64,000 nucleotides of DNA from Cesiribacteraceae bacterium YIM B00369 (GTDB taxonomy: Bacteria; Bacteroidota; Bacteroidia; Cytophagales; Cyclobacteriaceae), in NCBI GenBank assembly GCA_017948555.1, contig JAFMYY010000023.1, positions 41,089 to 105,088 of the forward strand, in the 5' to 3' direction. Below the pieces are notes generated by a model. It saw only the letters and a list, made by a program, of their open reading frames with translations, did no database searches and was not told where the DNA came from. The position numbers and the translations under genes were made by a program. Positions 17,114 through 25,524 of this stretch are shown here, in pieces. Numbering within the stretch: position 1 is the first letter of the stretch; each line of letters opens with the position of its first letter.

Positions 17114-18391
17114 ATGACACATAATTTACAGCAGCGGGATAAGGAAGTGATCTGGCATCCTTTTACTCCTTTGCTGCAGGGACTGCCTGTTTTGCCTGTA
17201 AAACGGGCCTCAGGGGCTTATCTTTATTTGGAGAACGGACAACAGGTACTGGATGCTATTTCATCCTGGTGGGTTAATTTGCACGGGCATGCTCATCCGC
17301 ATATTGCAGAGGCTGTTGCCGGGCAGGCAAGGGAACTGGAACATGTTATTTTTGCAGGCTTTACCCATGAGCCTGCTGTAAGGCTCGCTGAGCGCCTGTT
17401 ATCTATACTTCCTGCCGGTCAGTCGAAGGTTTTTTATTCCGATAACGGCAGTACGGCAGTAGAGGTAGCTATAAAAATGGCACTTCAGTACTGGTATAAT
17501 AAAGAGGTGAAAAGAACAAAAATTATTGCACTGGAAGGGGCTTACCATGGCGATACTTTTGGAGCCATGTCGGTAGGTGACCGCAATTCCTTTGTAAAAC
17601 CTTTTGCTCCCTTCCTGTTCGATGTGGAATTTATTCCCCTGCCCGATACTGATAATTTTCAGCTTGTCCGTGACAGGTTCAGGGATTTGATTGCCGGGGG
17701 AGAGGTGGCTGCTTTTATTTTTGAACCCCTGGTGCAGGGGTCTGCCGGAATGAGAATGTATCCGGCGGAGTTGCTGGATGCACTGTTAGAGATAGCAAAG
17801 GAACAGCAGGTTATATGTATTGCAGATGAGGTAATGACCGGCTTCGGAAGAACAGGGAAACTTTTTGCCACAAGCGGACTCCGTCATACACCGGATATTT
17901 TTTGCCTGAGCAAAGGGCTTACCGGCGGAACCCTTCCTTTGGGGGTAACGACCTGTACTGCGCAAATTCAGGAGGCTTTTCGTGATCCTGACATCATGAA
18001 AACCTTTTTTCACGGGCACTCCTTTACTGCAAACCCGCTTTCATGTGCAGCGGCCAATGCGAGTATGGATCTGCTTCTTTCTGATGATTGCCAGGAACAG
18101 ATTGCTGCCATTTCTTACCAGCACTCCCTGTTTGTGGAGCGTATGAAGGACCACCCTAAAATAGAGCAGGTGCGTTCAACAGGTACTATCATGGCCCTTG
18201 ATATCCGTACCGGGGAGGAAACCTCTTATTTTAATTCCAGACGAAACAGTTTTTACGAATATTTTCTGGAGCGGAATATTCTGTTGAGGCCTCTCGGGAA
18301 CACCCTTTATATTTTGCCTCCTTATGTAGTTACTTCAGAAGAATTAGACGGCATTTATGTGGAAATAGAAAAACTCCTGGAGCAATTGTGA
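17114..18391 (+). CDS. bioA: Adenosylmethionine-8-amino-7-oxononanoate aminotransferase
   Basis: From the ATG at 17114 (MTHNLQQRDKEVIWHPFTPL) the protein has 425 residues; an in-frame ATG at 17084 would add a Lys-rich stretch outside the fold. BioA traits are SSWWVNLHGHAHP, YSDNGSTAVEVAIKMA, GAYHGDTFGAMSVG, the PLP lysine in FCLSKGLTGG (K267) and FHGHSFTANPLSCAAA. The enzyme transfers the amino group of SAM to KAPA, giving DAPA. It closes the bioF-bioD-bioA operon. No bioC, bioH or equivalent pimeloyl-synthesis gene is in the window. Confidence 0.96.
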   Translation: MTHNLQQRDKEVIWHPFTPLLQGLPVLPVKRASGAYLYLENGQQVLDAISSWWVNLHGHAHPHIAEAVAGQARELEHVIFAGFTHEPAVRLAERLLSILPAGQSKVFYSDNGSTAVEVAIKMALQYWYNKEVKRTKIIALEGAYHGDTFGAMSVGDRNSFVKPFAPFLFDVEFIPLPDTDNFQLVRDRFRDLIAGGEVAAFIFEPLVQGSAGMRMYPAELLDALLEIAKEQQVICIADEVMTGFGRTGKLFATSGLRHTPDIFCLSKGLTGGTLPLGVTTCTAQIQEAFRDPDIMKTFFHGHSFTANPLSCAAANASMDLLLSDDCQEQIAAISYQHSLFVERMKDHPKIEQVRSTGTIMALDIRTGEETSYFNSRRNSFYEYFLERNILLRPLGNTLYILPPYVVTSEELDGIYVEIEKLLEQL

Positions 18392-18418
18392 GCCGTGCCG
18401 GCGCGCGGCCTTTGGCAT

Positions 18419-18456
18419 AAAAAAAGTGGCTTCCGGTAACAGAGGCCACTTTTTTT
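18419..18456. terminator. Bidirectional terminator between bioA and the E2 gene
   Basis: AAAAAAAGTGGC is matched by GCCACTTTTTTT across a 14-nt loop. The two genes converge on it (stops at 18391 and 18474), so it can serve both strands. Confidence 0.8.
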
Positions 18457-18473
18457 ATATTTCAATCTGCTTT

Positions 18474-19802
18474 TTAAAAGCTTCTTTTTATGTCGAATTT
18501 TTCCAGATAGTCAGCAACCCGGCGAACGAACATTCCTCCCAGGGAGCCATCCACCACCCTGTGGTCGTAAGAGTGGGACAGGAACATTTTATGGCGTATG
18601 GCAATGGCATCGCCAGTTGGGGTTTCTATAACGGCAGGTTTCTTTACTACTGTTCCAAAGGCCATAATCCCTACCTGTGGCTGTACAATAATAGGGGTGC
18701 CCATTACATTGCCGAAAGACCCGACATTAGAAATGGTATAGGTACCGCCTGTCAGTTCATCGGGTTTTAACTTATTATCGCGGGCCCTCTTTGCAAGGTC
18801 ATTCACCTTATTGGTTAGCCCGGCAAGGTTCATCTGGTCGGCATGATGGATAACGGGAACGATCAGGTTGCCGTTTGGTAAGGCTACGGCCATGCCTATA
18901 TTGATATCTTTCCTTTTAATAATTCTGTCTCCATCTACAGAAACATTGATCATAGGGTAATCCCTGATGGCTTTTGCAACCGCTTCGATAAAAATAGGAG
19001 TAAAGGTAAGGTTGGTTCCTTCTCTTTCCTTAAACTCATTCTTCATTCTGTTTCGCCAGAATACAATGGTTGTCATGTCTGCTTCAACAAAAGAAGTTAC
19101 GTGGGCCGAAATGCGGCGGCTTTCGATCATGCGATCTGCAATTACCCTGCGCATACGGTCCATTTCAATAATCTCGTCGCCGGCACTGACAGATACCGAG
19201 GCTTTTGCAGCAGGTGCAGAGGCTTGTGTGGAAGCGTTTCCGGCCGCCAGGCCTGTTCCTTTCGGGCGGTTTGCCACATAGTTAAGTATGTCAGCCTTCG
19301 TTACTCTTCCGTCTTTTCCGCTGCCCGATACTTTTTCCAGTTCCGACATAGGAATTTCTTCCTGGCGGGCAATATTTAGTACAAGGGGAGAGTAAAAGCG
19401 GTGAGATGCTTCCGCAGCAATGCTTTCGTTGTTGCGGGAGAGCATAGGAGTCAGTGCTATTTCCTCTTCTTCAGGAGCCGGAATAGTTGCCGGTATTTTT
19501 TGGGTACTGCTGCCTGAAGAAGAATCATCTTTTTCCCCGCTGCCTGTTGGTTCTTTACTTTCTGAAATATTGATAATGGCAATCGGTGCTCCTACCTGAG
19601 CGACTTCTCCTGCCTGAATAAGAATTTTTTCAAGGATTCCGGCATGGGTGGCGGGTACTTCTGTATCAACCTTATCGGTTGCCACTTCCAGTACCGACTC
19701 ATCCTGTTCAATCGGATCTCCTTCATTCTTAAGCCAGGTAAGGATAGTTCCTTCCATGATACTTTCGCCCATTTTGGGCATGATCATTTCTACTGTTGCC
19801 AT
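18474..19802 (-). CDS. 2-oxoacid dehydrogenase E2 (dihydrolipoamide acyltransferase)
   Basis: The 442-residue protein has three parts. A lipoyl domain (1-78) carries the modified lysine in ATDKVDTEVP (K44). A peripheral-subunit-binding domain (about 132-170, YSPLVLNIARQEEI...GSGKDGRVTKADILNY) follows. The catalytic acyltransferase domain (about 205-440) ends with SYDHRVVDG (H414, D418). Acidic and Ser/Thr-rich linkers join them. The DKVDTE variant and overall sequence resemble branched-chain E2 of Bacteroidota more than pyruvate E2, but the substrate is not settled. No E1 or E3 gene is adjacent, so the complex is encoded at separate loci. Confidence 0.92.
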   Translation of the reverse strand: MATVEMIMPKMGESIMEGTILTWLKNEGDPIEQDESVLEVATDKVDTEVPATHAGILEKILIQAGEVAQVGAPIAIINISESKEPTGSGEKDDSSSGSSTQKIPATIPAPEEEEIALTPMLSRNNESIAAEASHRFYSPLVLNIARQEEIPMSELEKVSGSGKDGRVTKADILNYVANRPKGTGLAAGNASTQASAPAAKASVSVSAGDEIIEMDRMRRVIADRMIESRRISAHVTSFVEADMTTIVFWRNRMKNEFKEREGTNLTFTPIFIEAVAKAIRDYPMINVSVDGDRIIKRKDINIGMAVALPNGNLIVPVIHHADQMNLAGLTNKVNDLAKRARDNKLKPDELTGGTYTISNVGSFGNVMGTPIIVQPQVGIMAFGTVVKKPAVIETPTGDAIAIRHKMFLSHSYDHRVVDGSLGGMFVRRVADYLEKFDIKRSF

Positions 19803-19954
19803 TTAAAATTTATTATAAAATAGCTTTTAACAAAATTTTATTCTGATGTTTTGTTTTTATAGCAGGTTAATCAGATAAAATAGGGTTTAAAAACAAATGA
19901 AATAAATAGTTTATTTTGTTTTTATTTTTACGGGATTCTACAAAATTAATATTT

Positions 19955-21223
19955 TCATTGGCTTTGCCAACCGTTTTCAGTCAAAGTTTGGTGGAATAAG
20001 TTTAATAAGGCGATGGCTGTGTAGCGGATGTTTGTATCCCGTTCCTTACTTAAATTTAATTTTTTGGTAATGGTATGCGCTCCGTTACTAATTGCAATCC
20101 AGACAAGCCCTACAGGTTTTCCGGCAGTTCCTCCTCCCGGCCCTGCTATTCCGGTAGCCGACATGCCGTAGTCAGTTTTCAATGCCTTTCTGGCTCCTTC
20201 GGCCATTTCAGCTGCTGCCTGTTCGCTTACAGCACCAAACCGGATAAGGGTTTCCCTTTGTACACCCAAAACAGTTTCTTTAATTTCATTTGAATAAGCA
20301 ACCACGCTTCCGTTAAAATAAGCAGAGCTGCCCGGCTCAGAGGTAACCAGATAGGATACGTATCCTCCGGTGCAGCTTTCGGCTATGCCAACAGTTTTCT
20401 TTTCGTCCAGTAAAAGGCGTCCCACGGCACGCGCAAGGGAATCGCTGTTGTAACCGTATACCCACTTTTGAATCAGGGGAAGTAGTTTCTGGCTTTGTTC
20501 TTCCACCTCCTCCACAAGGCTTTCGCGCTTATCGCCAAAGGCGGTAATCCGTAGCCTTACTTCTCCCAGTCCCGGCAGGTAAGCAAGTTTCATATTGTCC
20601 GGCAATTGTTCCTCCCATTCCTTAATAGTATCTGCCAGCCAGGATTCCCCAATGCCGCAAGTGCGGATCAGGTGGTGGTATATAACAGGCGGATTGAAAA
20701 CGCTGATCAGCTTTGGTATTACCGTATGCTCCATCATATACTTCATTTCATGAGGCACACCGGGCATGGACATAAAGACTTTTCCATCTTTCTCAAACCA
20801 CATTCCTGCAGCTGTACCTACGGGGTTAGGAATATAGGTACAGTTATCGGGCAGGTAAGCCTGTTGCTTATTTCTTTCAGTAAGCTCAAAGCCTCTGCGC
20901 CGGAACATTTCCTCCAGGCTGCTCAGTGCATCTTCGTGCAATACAAGTTTGCCGTTAAAGTACCGGCATAGCATGGGTTTTGTAAGGTCATCGGCAGTTG
21001 GGCCTAACCCGCCGGTTATTAAAACAATGTCTGCCCGTTTTTCTGCCTCTTCAAAAGCCTGCAGTATAATGTCTTCTCCATCGCCAACGGTGGTTTTGCG
21101 GATAACCCTGAAACCGGCAGCACTCATTTTTTCGCCTATCCATTGGGAATTGGTATCGGTTATTTGTCCGTAAAGAATTTCATCGCCTATGGTTAATATT
21201 TCTACTCTTATTTCTTTTTTCAT
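19955..21223 (-). CDS. cinA: CinA family nicotinamide-nucleotide amidohydrolase
   Basis: This 422-residue protein has the full two-domain form. The N-terminal MoaB/MogA-like domain (ILTIGDEILYGQITDTNSQWIGEKM, then TGGLGPTADDLT and MPGVPHEMKYMM) covers about 1-170. The C-terminal CinA/PncC amidohydrolase domain (about 255-420) shows GIAESCTGGYVSYLVTSEPGSSAYF and ATGIAGPGGGTAGKPVGLVWIA. The enzyme removes the nicotinamide amide group of NMN in pyridine-nucleotide salvage; the N-terminal part is linked to ADP-ribose pyrophosphatase activity in some members. It is divergent from the DUF4197 gene. Confidence 0.94.
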   Translation of the reverse strand: MKKEIRVEILTIGDEILYGQITDTNSQWIGEKMSAAGFRVIRKTTVGDGEDIILQAFEEAEKRADIVLITGGLGPTADDLTKPMLCRYFNGKLVLHEDALSSLEEMFRRRGFELTERNKQQAYLPDNCTYIPNPVGTAAGMWFEKDGKVFMSMPGVPHEMKYMMEHTVIPKLISVFNPPVIYHHLIRTCGIGESWLADTIKEWEEQLPDNMKLAYLPGLGEVRLRITAFGDKRESLVEEVEEQSQKLLPLIQKWVYGYNSDSLARAVGRLLLDEKKTVGIAESCTGGYVSYLVTSEPGSSAYFNGSVVAYSNEIKETVLGVQRETLIRFGAVSEQAAAEMAEGARKALKTDYGMSATGIAGPGGGTAGKPVGLVWIAISNGAHTITKKLNLSKERDTNIRYTAIALLNLFHQTLTENGWQSQ

Positions 21224-21332
21224 ACTATATTTCAGTGCAAAGCAACAGGGTGGTAAAGTTTTTGTTAAGGTGTATTGTGCTCTAAGATATAAAATAGCTT
21301 AGCAAGTAATTTATAAACAATTTAAAAAGTTA

Positions 21333-22094
21333 ATGTTTACTAAAAGAAAACCGACATTTATGACTTATTTCCGTAATCTGGCGTTTATGGCTATGCTCCT
21401 TTTTGCAGCAGCCTGTACTACCCAGCAAATTAACCAGACCCTTGGCGGGATTGGAGACGTTTTAGGGGAGGGCAGCAAAGGAGGCCTTAGCAGCCAGGAG
21501 GTGGCTGATGGTTTAAAACAGGCACTTACCCAAGGTATCAGCAAAGGAGCTGCCAGTGCCTCGCAGGAAGATGGATACTACAAAAATCCCAGACTCCGGA
21601 TTCCTTTTCCTGAAGATGCCCGCAGAGTGGAGGAAAAATTGCGGCAGATAGGCCTGGGAAGTGAAGTGGACAGGTTTATTCTTACGCTTAACAGGGGAGC
21701 GGAGGATGCTGCCAAAGAAGCGAAACCTATTTTTGTGAATGCCATCCGGAGCATGACAATACAGGATGCCTGGAATATTTTAAAAGGAGACGATAATGCT
21801 GCTACTCAATACCTGCGCCGCACAACCGGCGAGCAGCTGAGGGCAAAATTTAAACCGGTAATCAGCCAGTCTCTTGACAAGGTGCAGGCCACTAAGTACT
21901 ATGGCGATATTGTTACTACTTATAACCGCCTGCCGGGAGTACAGCGTGTAAATCCTGACCTTGAAGATTATGCCACCACCATGGCTATCGATGGCTTGTT
22001 CCTGCTGGTTGCAGATGAAGAGAAAAACATCCGTGAAAACCCGGTAGCCCGGACCACCGAACTCCTGAAAAGAGTTTTTGCAAGGCAGGAGTGA
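21333..22094 (+). CDS. DUF4197 lipoprotein
   Basis: A 253-residue protein; an alternative start at 21360 (MTYFRNLAFMAM) gives a shorter, equally good signal peptide. The lipobox FAAAC predicts a lipid anchor. The mature part is the DUF4197 domain: GGLSSQEVADGLKQALTQGI, YYKNPRLRIPFPEDARRVEEKLRQIGLG, AKPIFVNAIRSMTIQDAWNIL and LPGVQRVNPDLEDYATTMAIDGLF. It is all helical apart from the leader. The domain is widespread in Bacteroidota and Proteobacteria and no function is established. The gene is followed by a terminator. Confidence 0.88.
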   Translation: MFTKRKPTFMTYFRNLAFMAMLLFAAACTTQQINQTLGGIGDVLGEGSKGGLSSQEVADGLKQALTQGISKGAASASQEDGYYKNPRLRIPFPEDARRVEEKLRQIGLGSEVDRFILTLNRGAEDAAKEAKPIFVNAIRSMTIQDAWNILKGDDNAATQYLRRTTGEQLRAKFKPVISQSLDKVQATKYYGDIVTTYNRLPGVQRVNPDLEDYATTMAIDGLFLLVADEEKNIRENPVARTTELLKRVFARQE

Positions 22095-22099
22095 GGGGT

Positions 22100-22290
22100 G
22101 GAATGATTGAATGATAGAGTAATAGAATGATAGAATTAATAATGTCAGAATGAATTCTGAAATCAAAAAAACGGGAGCTGGAGCAATTCAGCTCTTTTTT
22201 TTTCTCCCGGGTACCTATCCTGTATCTCACTCCCCAATTTCAAATCTCATGTCTAATGTCTCAAATCTCACATCTCCTGTCTGAAAAATT
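22100..22290. repeat. Low-complexity AATGAT/CTCATGTCT-type intergenic repeats
   Basis: On the left of the terminator, variants of GAATGATAGA recur (22102-22140). On the right, variants of TCAAATCTCATGTCT recur (about 22240-22285). Similar GAATGACAGA sequence occurs after bioD (about 17060-17077). These are degenerate short repeats of the type common between genes in this group and have no coding potential that I can support. Confidence 0.55.
22175..22203 (+). terminator. Rho-independent terminator after the DUF4197 gene
   Basis: The stem GAGCTG / CAGCTC with an 8-nt loop is followed by nine T. It stands 80 nt after the stop codon, between the two blocks of simple repeats. Confidence 0.8.
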
Positions 22291-22348
22291 AAACTTCCTG
22301 AGGTCTTTTTTTGTTAGTTAGGTAAATTGTCTTTATTTTTAAGAAAAT

Positions 22349-22358
22349 TGTCATGACA
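22349..22358. promoter_or_regulatory. Palindrome at the antitoxin start, possible autoregulatory operator
   Basis: TGTCATGACA is a perfect 10-bp palindrome whose last base is the first base of the antitoxin ATG. Xre-type antitoxins usually repress their own operon by binding palindromes at the promoter or start, so an operator role is plausible but not shown. Confidence 0.35.
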
Positions 22359-22756
22359 TGGGACTTCCTTTATTTAAAAATACATCACTGGATGAGCTGA
22401 TCCAGCTTAGCAGGGACGGTCTGGATTACCAGACATTTGAAGAAATTACTGCCCGTTTACCTTTCAGCCTGCAGGAGTGGGCTAATTTTATGGGGGTATC
22501 TGAGCGTACTCTTATCAGGATACGGAAAGAGAATAAAAGCTTAGGCACTACGGCTACAGATAAAGTAATCAGGATTACGCAGTTGTACCAGAAAGGGGTG
22601 GAGGTATTCCGCGATGAAGATAAATTTTGCGACTGGCTGGATACACGGATAATGGTAACAGGTGGCGTGAAGCCGAAATCGCTGCTGGATACCAGCTTTG
22701 GGCTGGAGCTGGTGGATAATACCCTGGGGCAGATCGAATACGGAATTTTTGCATGA
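22358..22756 (+). CDS. Xre/MbcA/ParS-type antitoxin (DUF2384)
   Basis: The 132-residue protein has an N-terminal Xre-like helix-turn-helix (FSLQEWANFMGVSERTLIRIRKENKSLG) and a C-terminal ParS/DUF2384 toxin-binding domain (YQKGVEVFRDEDKFCDWLDTRIMVTGGVKPKSLLDTSFGLELVDNTLGQIEYGIFA). The last residues normally reach into the active site of the RES toxin. The stop codon overlaps the toxin ATG by four bases (ATGA), the usual antitoxin-first order of type II modules. It should neutralise the toxin and repress the operon. Confidence 0.93.
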   Translation: MGLPLFKNTSLDELIQLSRDGLDYQTFEEITARLPFSLQEWANFMGVSERTLIRIRKENKSLGTTATDKVIRITQLYQKGVEVFRDEDKFCDWLDTRIMVTGGVKPKSLLDTSFGLELVDNTLGQIEYGIFA

Positions 22757-23214
22757 TCCTTTACCGTTTTAGCCGCAGAGAACATGGTGGAGACCTTTCC
22801 GGTAAGGGGGCTGAACTGTATGGCGGGCGCTGGAACAGCAAAGGGGTTCCTGTTGTGTACTGTTCTGAAACGAGGGCCCTGGCTGTAACGGAAATAGTAG
22901 CCTACACACCTCCCGGGCTTGTTCCTGAAGGTTATGTGCTCAACATTATTGAAGTGCCCGGCGACCTGTCCTGCATTTGTTCAGTAATGCCGGAGGAGCT
23001 GCCTGATGGCTGGAAAAAATATCCCCACCGGAAAGAAACCAAATATCTTGGTGACTCTTTCCTGAAGGAAAAAGGTTGCCTGCTTGTAAAAGTCCCTTCT
23101 GCCTTGGTGGACGGAGAGTTTAATTATCTGCTCAATCCACGGCATCCCCGTTTTCCGGAAGTAAAAATACTGGAAGTGCTGCCTTTTAACTTTAATGAAA
23201 GATTATTTAAATAG
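22753..23214 (+). CDS. RES-domain toxin
   Basis: This 153-residue RES-domain protein has the conserved Arg in YGGRWNSKGVPVVYCSE (R26), the Glu in TRALAVTEIVA (E47) and the Ser in KVPSALVDGEFNYLLNP, the three residues that name the family. Characterised RES toxins degrade NAD+ and stop growth. All active-site residues look intact, so the toxin should be functional and kept in check by the overlapping antitoxin gene. There are no mobile genes next to the pair, only simple repeats upstream. Confidence 0.93.
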   Translation: MILYRFSRREHGGDLSGKGAELYGGRWNSKGVPVVYCSETRALAVTEIVAYTPPGLVPEGYVLNIIEVPGDLSCICSVMPEELPDGWKKYPHRKETKYLGDSFLKEKGCLLVKVPSALVDGEFNYLLNPRHPRFPEVKILEVLPFNFNERLFK

Positions 23215-23293
23215 GGTTGATTGCTACTGCGTGAGGCAGGTAAGCCAGGCATGGGAGAATTGAAAGAGGAGGACCAGCAGGCTCCGGTCTTTT

Positions 23294-24121
23294 TTACAAA
23301 CCAAGGTGTTTTGCATTGACATCTTCTCCTAAAAATATCTTTGCTTTTACATTAAACCCTTCTGCAGATTCTGTAGTGTAAAAATCTCTTTCCCTGTTTT
23401 TTAAACACAATTCATCCATTTCAGGATGCCGCATCAGGTAATCAGTAAGGCTTTTTGCCACAATTTCCCCTTGTAAAACCAGCTTTATATGATCAGGAAG
23501 AAACTCTCTGATCTTTGGCTCCAGAAGTGGGTAATGAGTACAGGCTAATAAAATAGTATCAATGTCAGCCGATTTCCGAAGGAGCTGATTAATGTGCTTT
23601 TTTACAAAATAGTCGGCTCCGGCGGATAGGTGTTCGTTATTCTCCACCAGTGGCACCCACATGGGGCAGGCTTCCTGGTGTACATTAACGGAAGGAAAGA
23701 ATTTGTTTACTTCAATTACATAAGAATCAGACATTACGGTGCCCTGCGTGGCGAACAATCCAATATGTCCGCTTTGCGAAAAATCGCCTATAATTTCTGT
23801 AGTAGGGCGAATAACTCCTAAAACCCGCCGGTAATCTTTCCTCTTCGGGAGGTTATTTTGCTGAATAGTGCGGAGTGCTTTGGCAGATGCAGTGTTGCAG
23901 GCCAGAATAACGAGATTGCAACCAAGATCGAAAAGGTGGTTAACGCACTCCAGTGTATAATGGTACACCGTTTCAAAGGAACGGGTTCCATAGGGAACCC
24001 GGGCATTATCGCCCAGATATAAATAGTTGTATTGAGGAAGTTCCCTGATCAGTTCCTTAAATACCGTGAGGCCTCCATAGCCTGAATCAAAAACCCCGAT
24101 AGGGCCGGCTTTTTGCTGCAT
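23294..24121 (-). CDS. murI: Glutamate racemase
   Basis: The 275-residue protein has IGVFDSGYGGLTVFKEL near the N-terminus and the two catalytic cysteines in LACNTASA (C75) and LLACTHYPLL (C194), with NARVPYGTRS between. MurI supplies D-glutamate for peptidoglycan. It follows the barrel gene at 24256-24834 on the same strand, but a strong hairpin separates them, so murI probably has its own promoter in the 134-nt gap. Confidence 0.96.
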   Translation of the reverse strand: MQQKAGPIGVFDSGYGGLTVFKELIRELPQYNYLYLGDNARVPYGTRSFETVYHYTLECVNHLFDLGCNLVILACNTASAKALRTIQQNNLPKRKDYRRVLGVIRPTTEIIGDFSQSGHIGLFATQGTVMSDSYVIEVNKFFPSVNVHQEACPMWVPLVENNEHLSAGADYFVKKHINQLLRKSADIDTILLACTHYPLLEPKIREFLPDHIKLVLQGEIVAKSLTDYLMRHPEMDELCLKNRERDFYTTESAEGFNVKAKIFLGEDVNAKHLGL

Positions 24122-24205
24122 GAAATGTTTGTCAGGTCTGAAGTAATACGAAATATTTCTTAATCTTTCCTGGAAATTTAAACCAATCAGGTGGTAAAAT
24201 AAAAT

Positions 24206-24235
24206 GCCCGGCAGGCTTTATTCTGCCTGCCGGGC
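24206..24235 (-). terminator. Hairpin terminator after the barrel gene
   Basis: GCCCGGCAGGC and its exact complement GCCTGCCGGGC form an 11-bp stem with an 8-nt loop. On the minus strand it is followed by ATTTTATTTTA. It lies 20 nt beyond the stop of the barrel gene. Confidence 0.8.
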
Positions 24236-24255
24236 TAAATTTAAAACCGGGTAAA

Positions 24256-24834
24256 CTAGAAACGGTATCCTACGCCCAGTTTAACGCCACCATCCAGGAG
24301 GCGCTGATGAGAATCCTCTTTCCGGAAAGGAATAATTGCGTGTTGATTCAGGAAAGGGTTTACAAAAATGTTTAAGCCTGAACTAAAGATATATTCAGCA
24401 CCAATGCCAAGGCCAAATCCAAGGCCGGTCTGGGGGTCGATTATATCATTCTCAACATCAAAATCCAGCAGTAATCCGCCATTAACGAAAAGAAACCTTA
24501 AAAAAGAATACTTAAGCCCTGCCCGCAGGCTCACAAGCTCTAATGGAAGCGTAGTTGGCGATAGACCTAAGCCTGCAGCCGGACTTCTTTCAATTTCAGT
24601 TTCCAGGTAACTCAATGCAGTTTCAACAGCCAGATTACTATTTAAATATTTGCTATAGCTAAGCCCGAACTGGAAACTGCCACCTGTATCAAAAACGGGG
24701 CCGCCATCCCCTGATCCCTGCCTGACCTGATTGCTCCCAAACCCAATAAAAAATCCCATATTGTTACTTCCATAATCCTGGGCATTAGCCTGGCAAATGG
24801 TGAAAAGGCAAAGAATAAAGAATAATTTTTTCAT
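24256..24834 (-). CDS. Outer-membrane beta-barrel protein
   Basis: A 192-residue protein with signal peptide MKKLFFILCLFTICQANAQ. The rest consists of amphipathic strands with the typical Bacteroidota barrel look (NMGFFIGFGSNQV, GSFQFGLSYSKYLNSNLAVETALSYLE, LRAGLKYSFLRFLFVNGGLLLDF, GFGLGIGAEYIFSSGLNIFVNPF) and a final aromatic strand LGVGYRF. It belongs to the small OMP beta-barrel group; ligand and role are unknown. It stands alone, between ppnP and murI. Confidence 0.82.
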   Translation of the reverse strand: MKKLFFILCLFTICQANAQDYGSNNMGFFIGFGSNQVRQGSGDGGPVFDTGGSFQFGLSYSKYLNSNLAVETALSYLETEIERSPAAGLGLSPTTLPLELVSLRAGLKYSFLRFLFVNGGLLLDFDVENDIIDPQTGLGFGLGIGAEYIFSSGLNIFVNPFLNQHAIIPFRKEDSHQRLLDGGVKLGVGYRF

Positions 24835-24983
24835 AATGATCTGCTTTAAATTTTACTTTGATATGTTACAAAAGTGTTCTTTACTTAAAGGCAGATAGAA
24901 ATAGTTTGTTTGCTCAGTAAGCAGGAATTGAAGTGGAAATTTTAACAGCTAACATTTTTTACAGGCTCCGGCAGCAAAAAAAA

Positions 24984-25007
24984 GCTTCCTGTTTTTTTAC
25001 AGGAAGC
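24984..25007 (-). terminator. Rho-independent terminator after ppnP
   Basis: The stem GCTTCCTGT / ACAGGAAGC has a six-T loop. Read on the minus strand it is followed by eight T (24976-24983), about 70 nt past the ppnP stop. Confidence 0.85.
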
Positions 25008-25077
25008 CGCGATGATGTAATTGTAAAATTCATACAGGAAACTTAATCCCCGTGCAGGTGCTGCAAATTAACTGAGC

Positions 25078-25359
25078 CTACTCAAATTTGCACAAATAGG
25101 AAGTTTGTCCTTTTGATTTTACCCTGAAGGAAGAGTTTGCAGGTACATTAAAATGCTGTCCGTTTGTGTAGGTTTTCCATTCCTGCTCACCTGAAAGTAA
25201 GGTACTGAGCTGCCCCTGGATTACAACCATAACTTCTGCACTTCCTGTGTTGAATTCGTATTCTCCCTCTTCCATTACGCCTACGGTAGAGTTGCCTTCA
25301 GCAGATGCGTAGCCCAGAGACTTTACATTTCCGTCGAAATATTCGTTTGCTTTTATCAT
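25078..25359 (-). CDS. ppnP: Pyrimidine/purine nucleoside phosphorylase
   Basis: The 93-residue protein aligns along its whole length with E. coli PpnP (YaiE, DUF1255): NEYFDGNVKSLGY, TVGVMEEGEYEF, EVMVVIQGQLSTLL, FNVPANSSFRVK and the C-terminal TSYLCKF. It is a small cupin. Characterised members carry out phosphorolysis of several purine and pyrimidine nucleosides. It is monocistronic, with its own terminator. Confidence 0.93.
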   Translation of the reverse strand: MIKANEYFDGNVKSLGYASAEGNSTVGVMEEGEYEFNTGSAEVMVVIQGQLSTLLSGEQEWKTYTNGQHFNVPANSSFRVKSKGQTSYLCKFE

Positions 25360-25460
25360 GTTATTATAAAATTTAACCGGGCGAATATAGATGGTTTTTT
25401 GTTAATATTTAATTTCCCGGATGCATATTCCGGCAGGAAAGGGTATTTCAGAATAAAAAA

Positions 25461-25489
25461 ACTCCGGACATATTTTCAATGGCCGGAGT
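25461..25489 (-). terminator. Terminator after the small hypothetical gene
   Basis: ACTCCGG at 25461-25467 pairs with CCGGAGT at 25483-25489 around a 15-nt loop. On the minus strand a T-run follows. It lies 36 nt past the stop of the gene at 25525-25863. Confidence 0.7.
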
Positions 25490-25524
25490 CGGGGAATTAT
25501 TTATGGCAGCATTGCTGCTTTACA

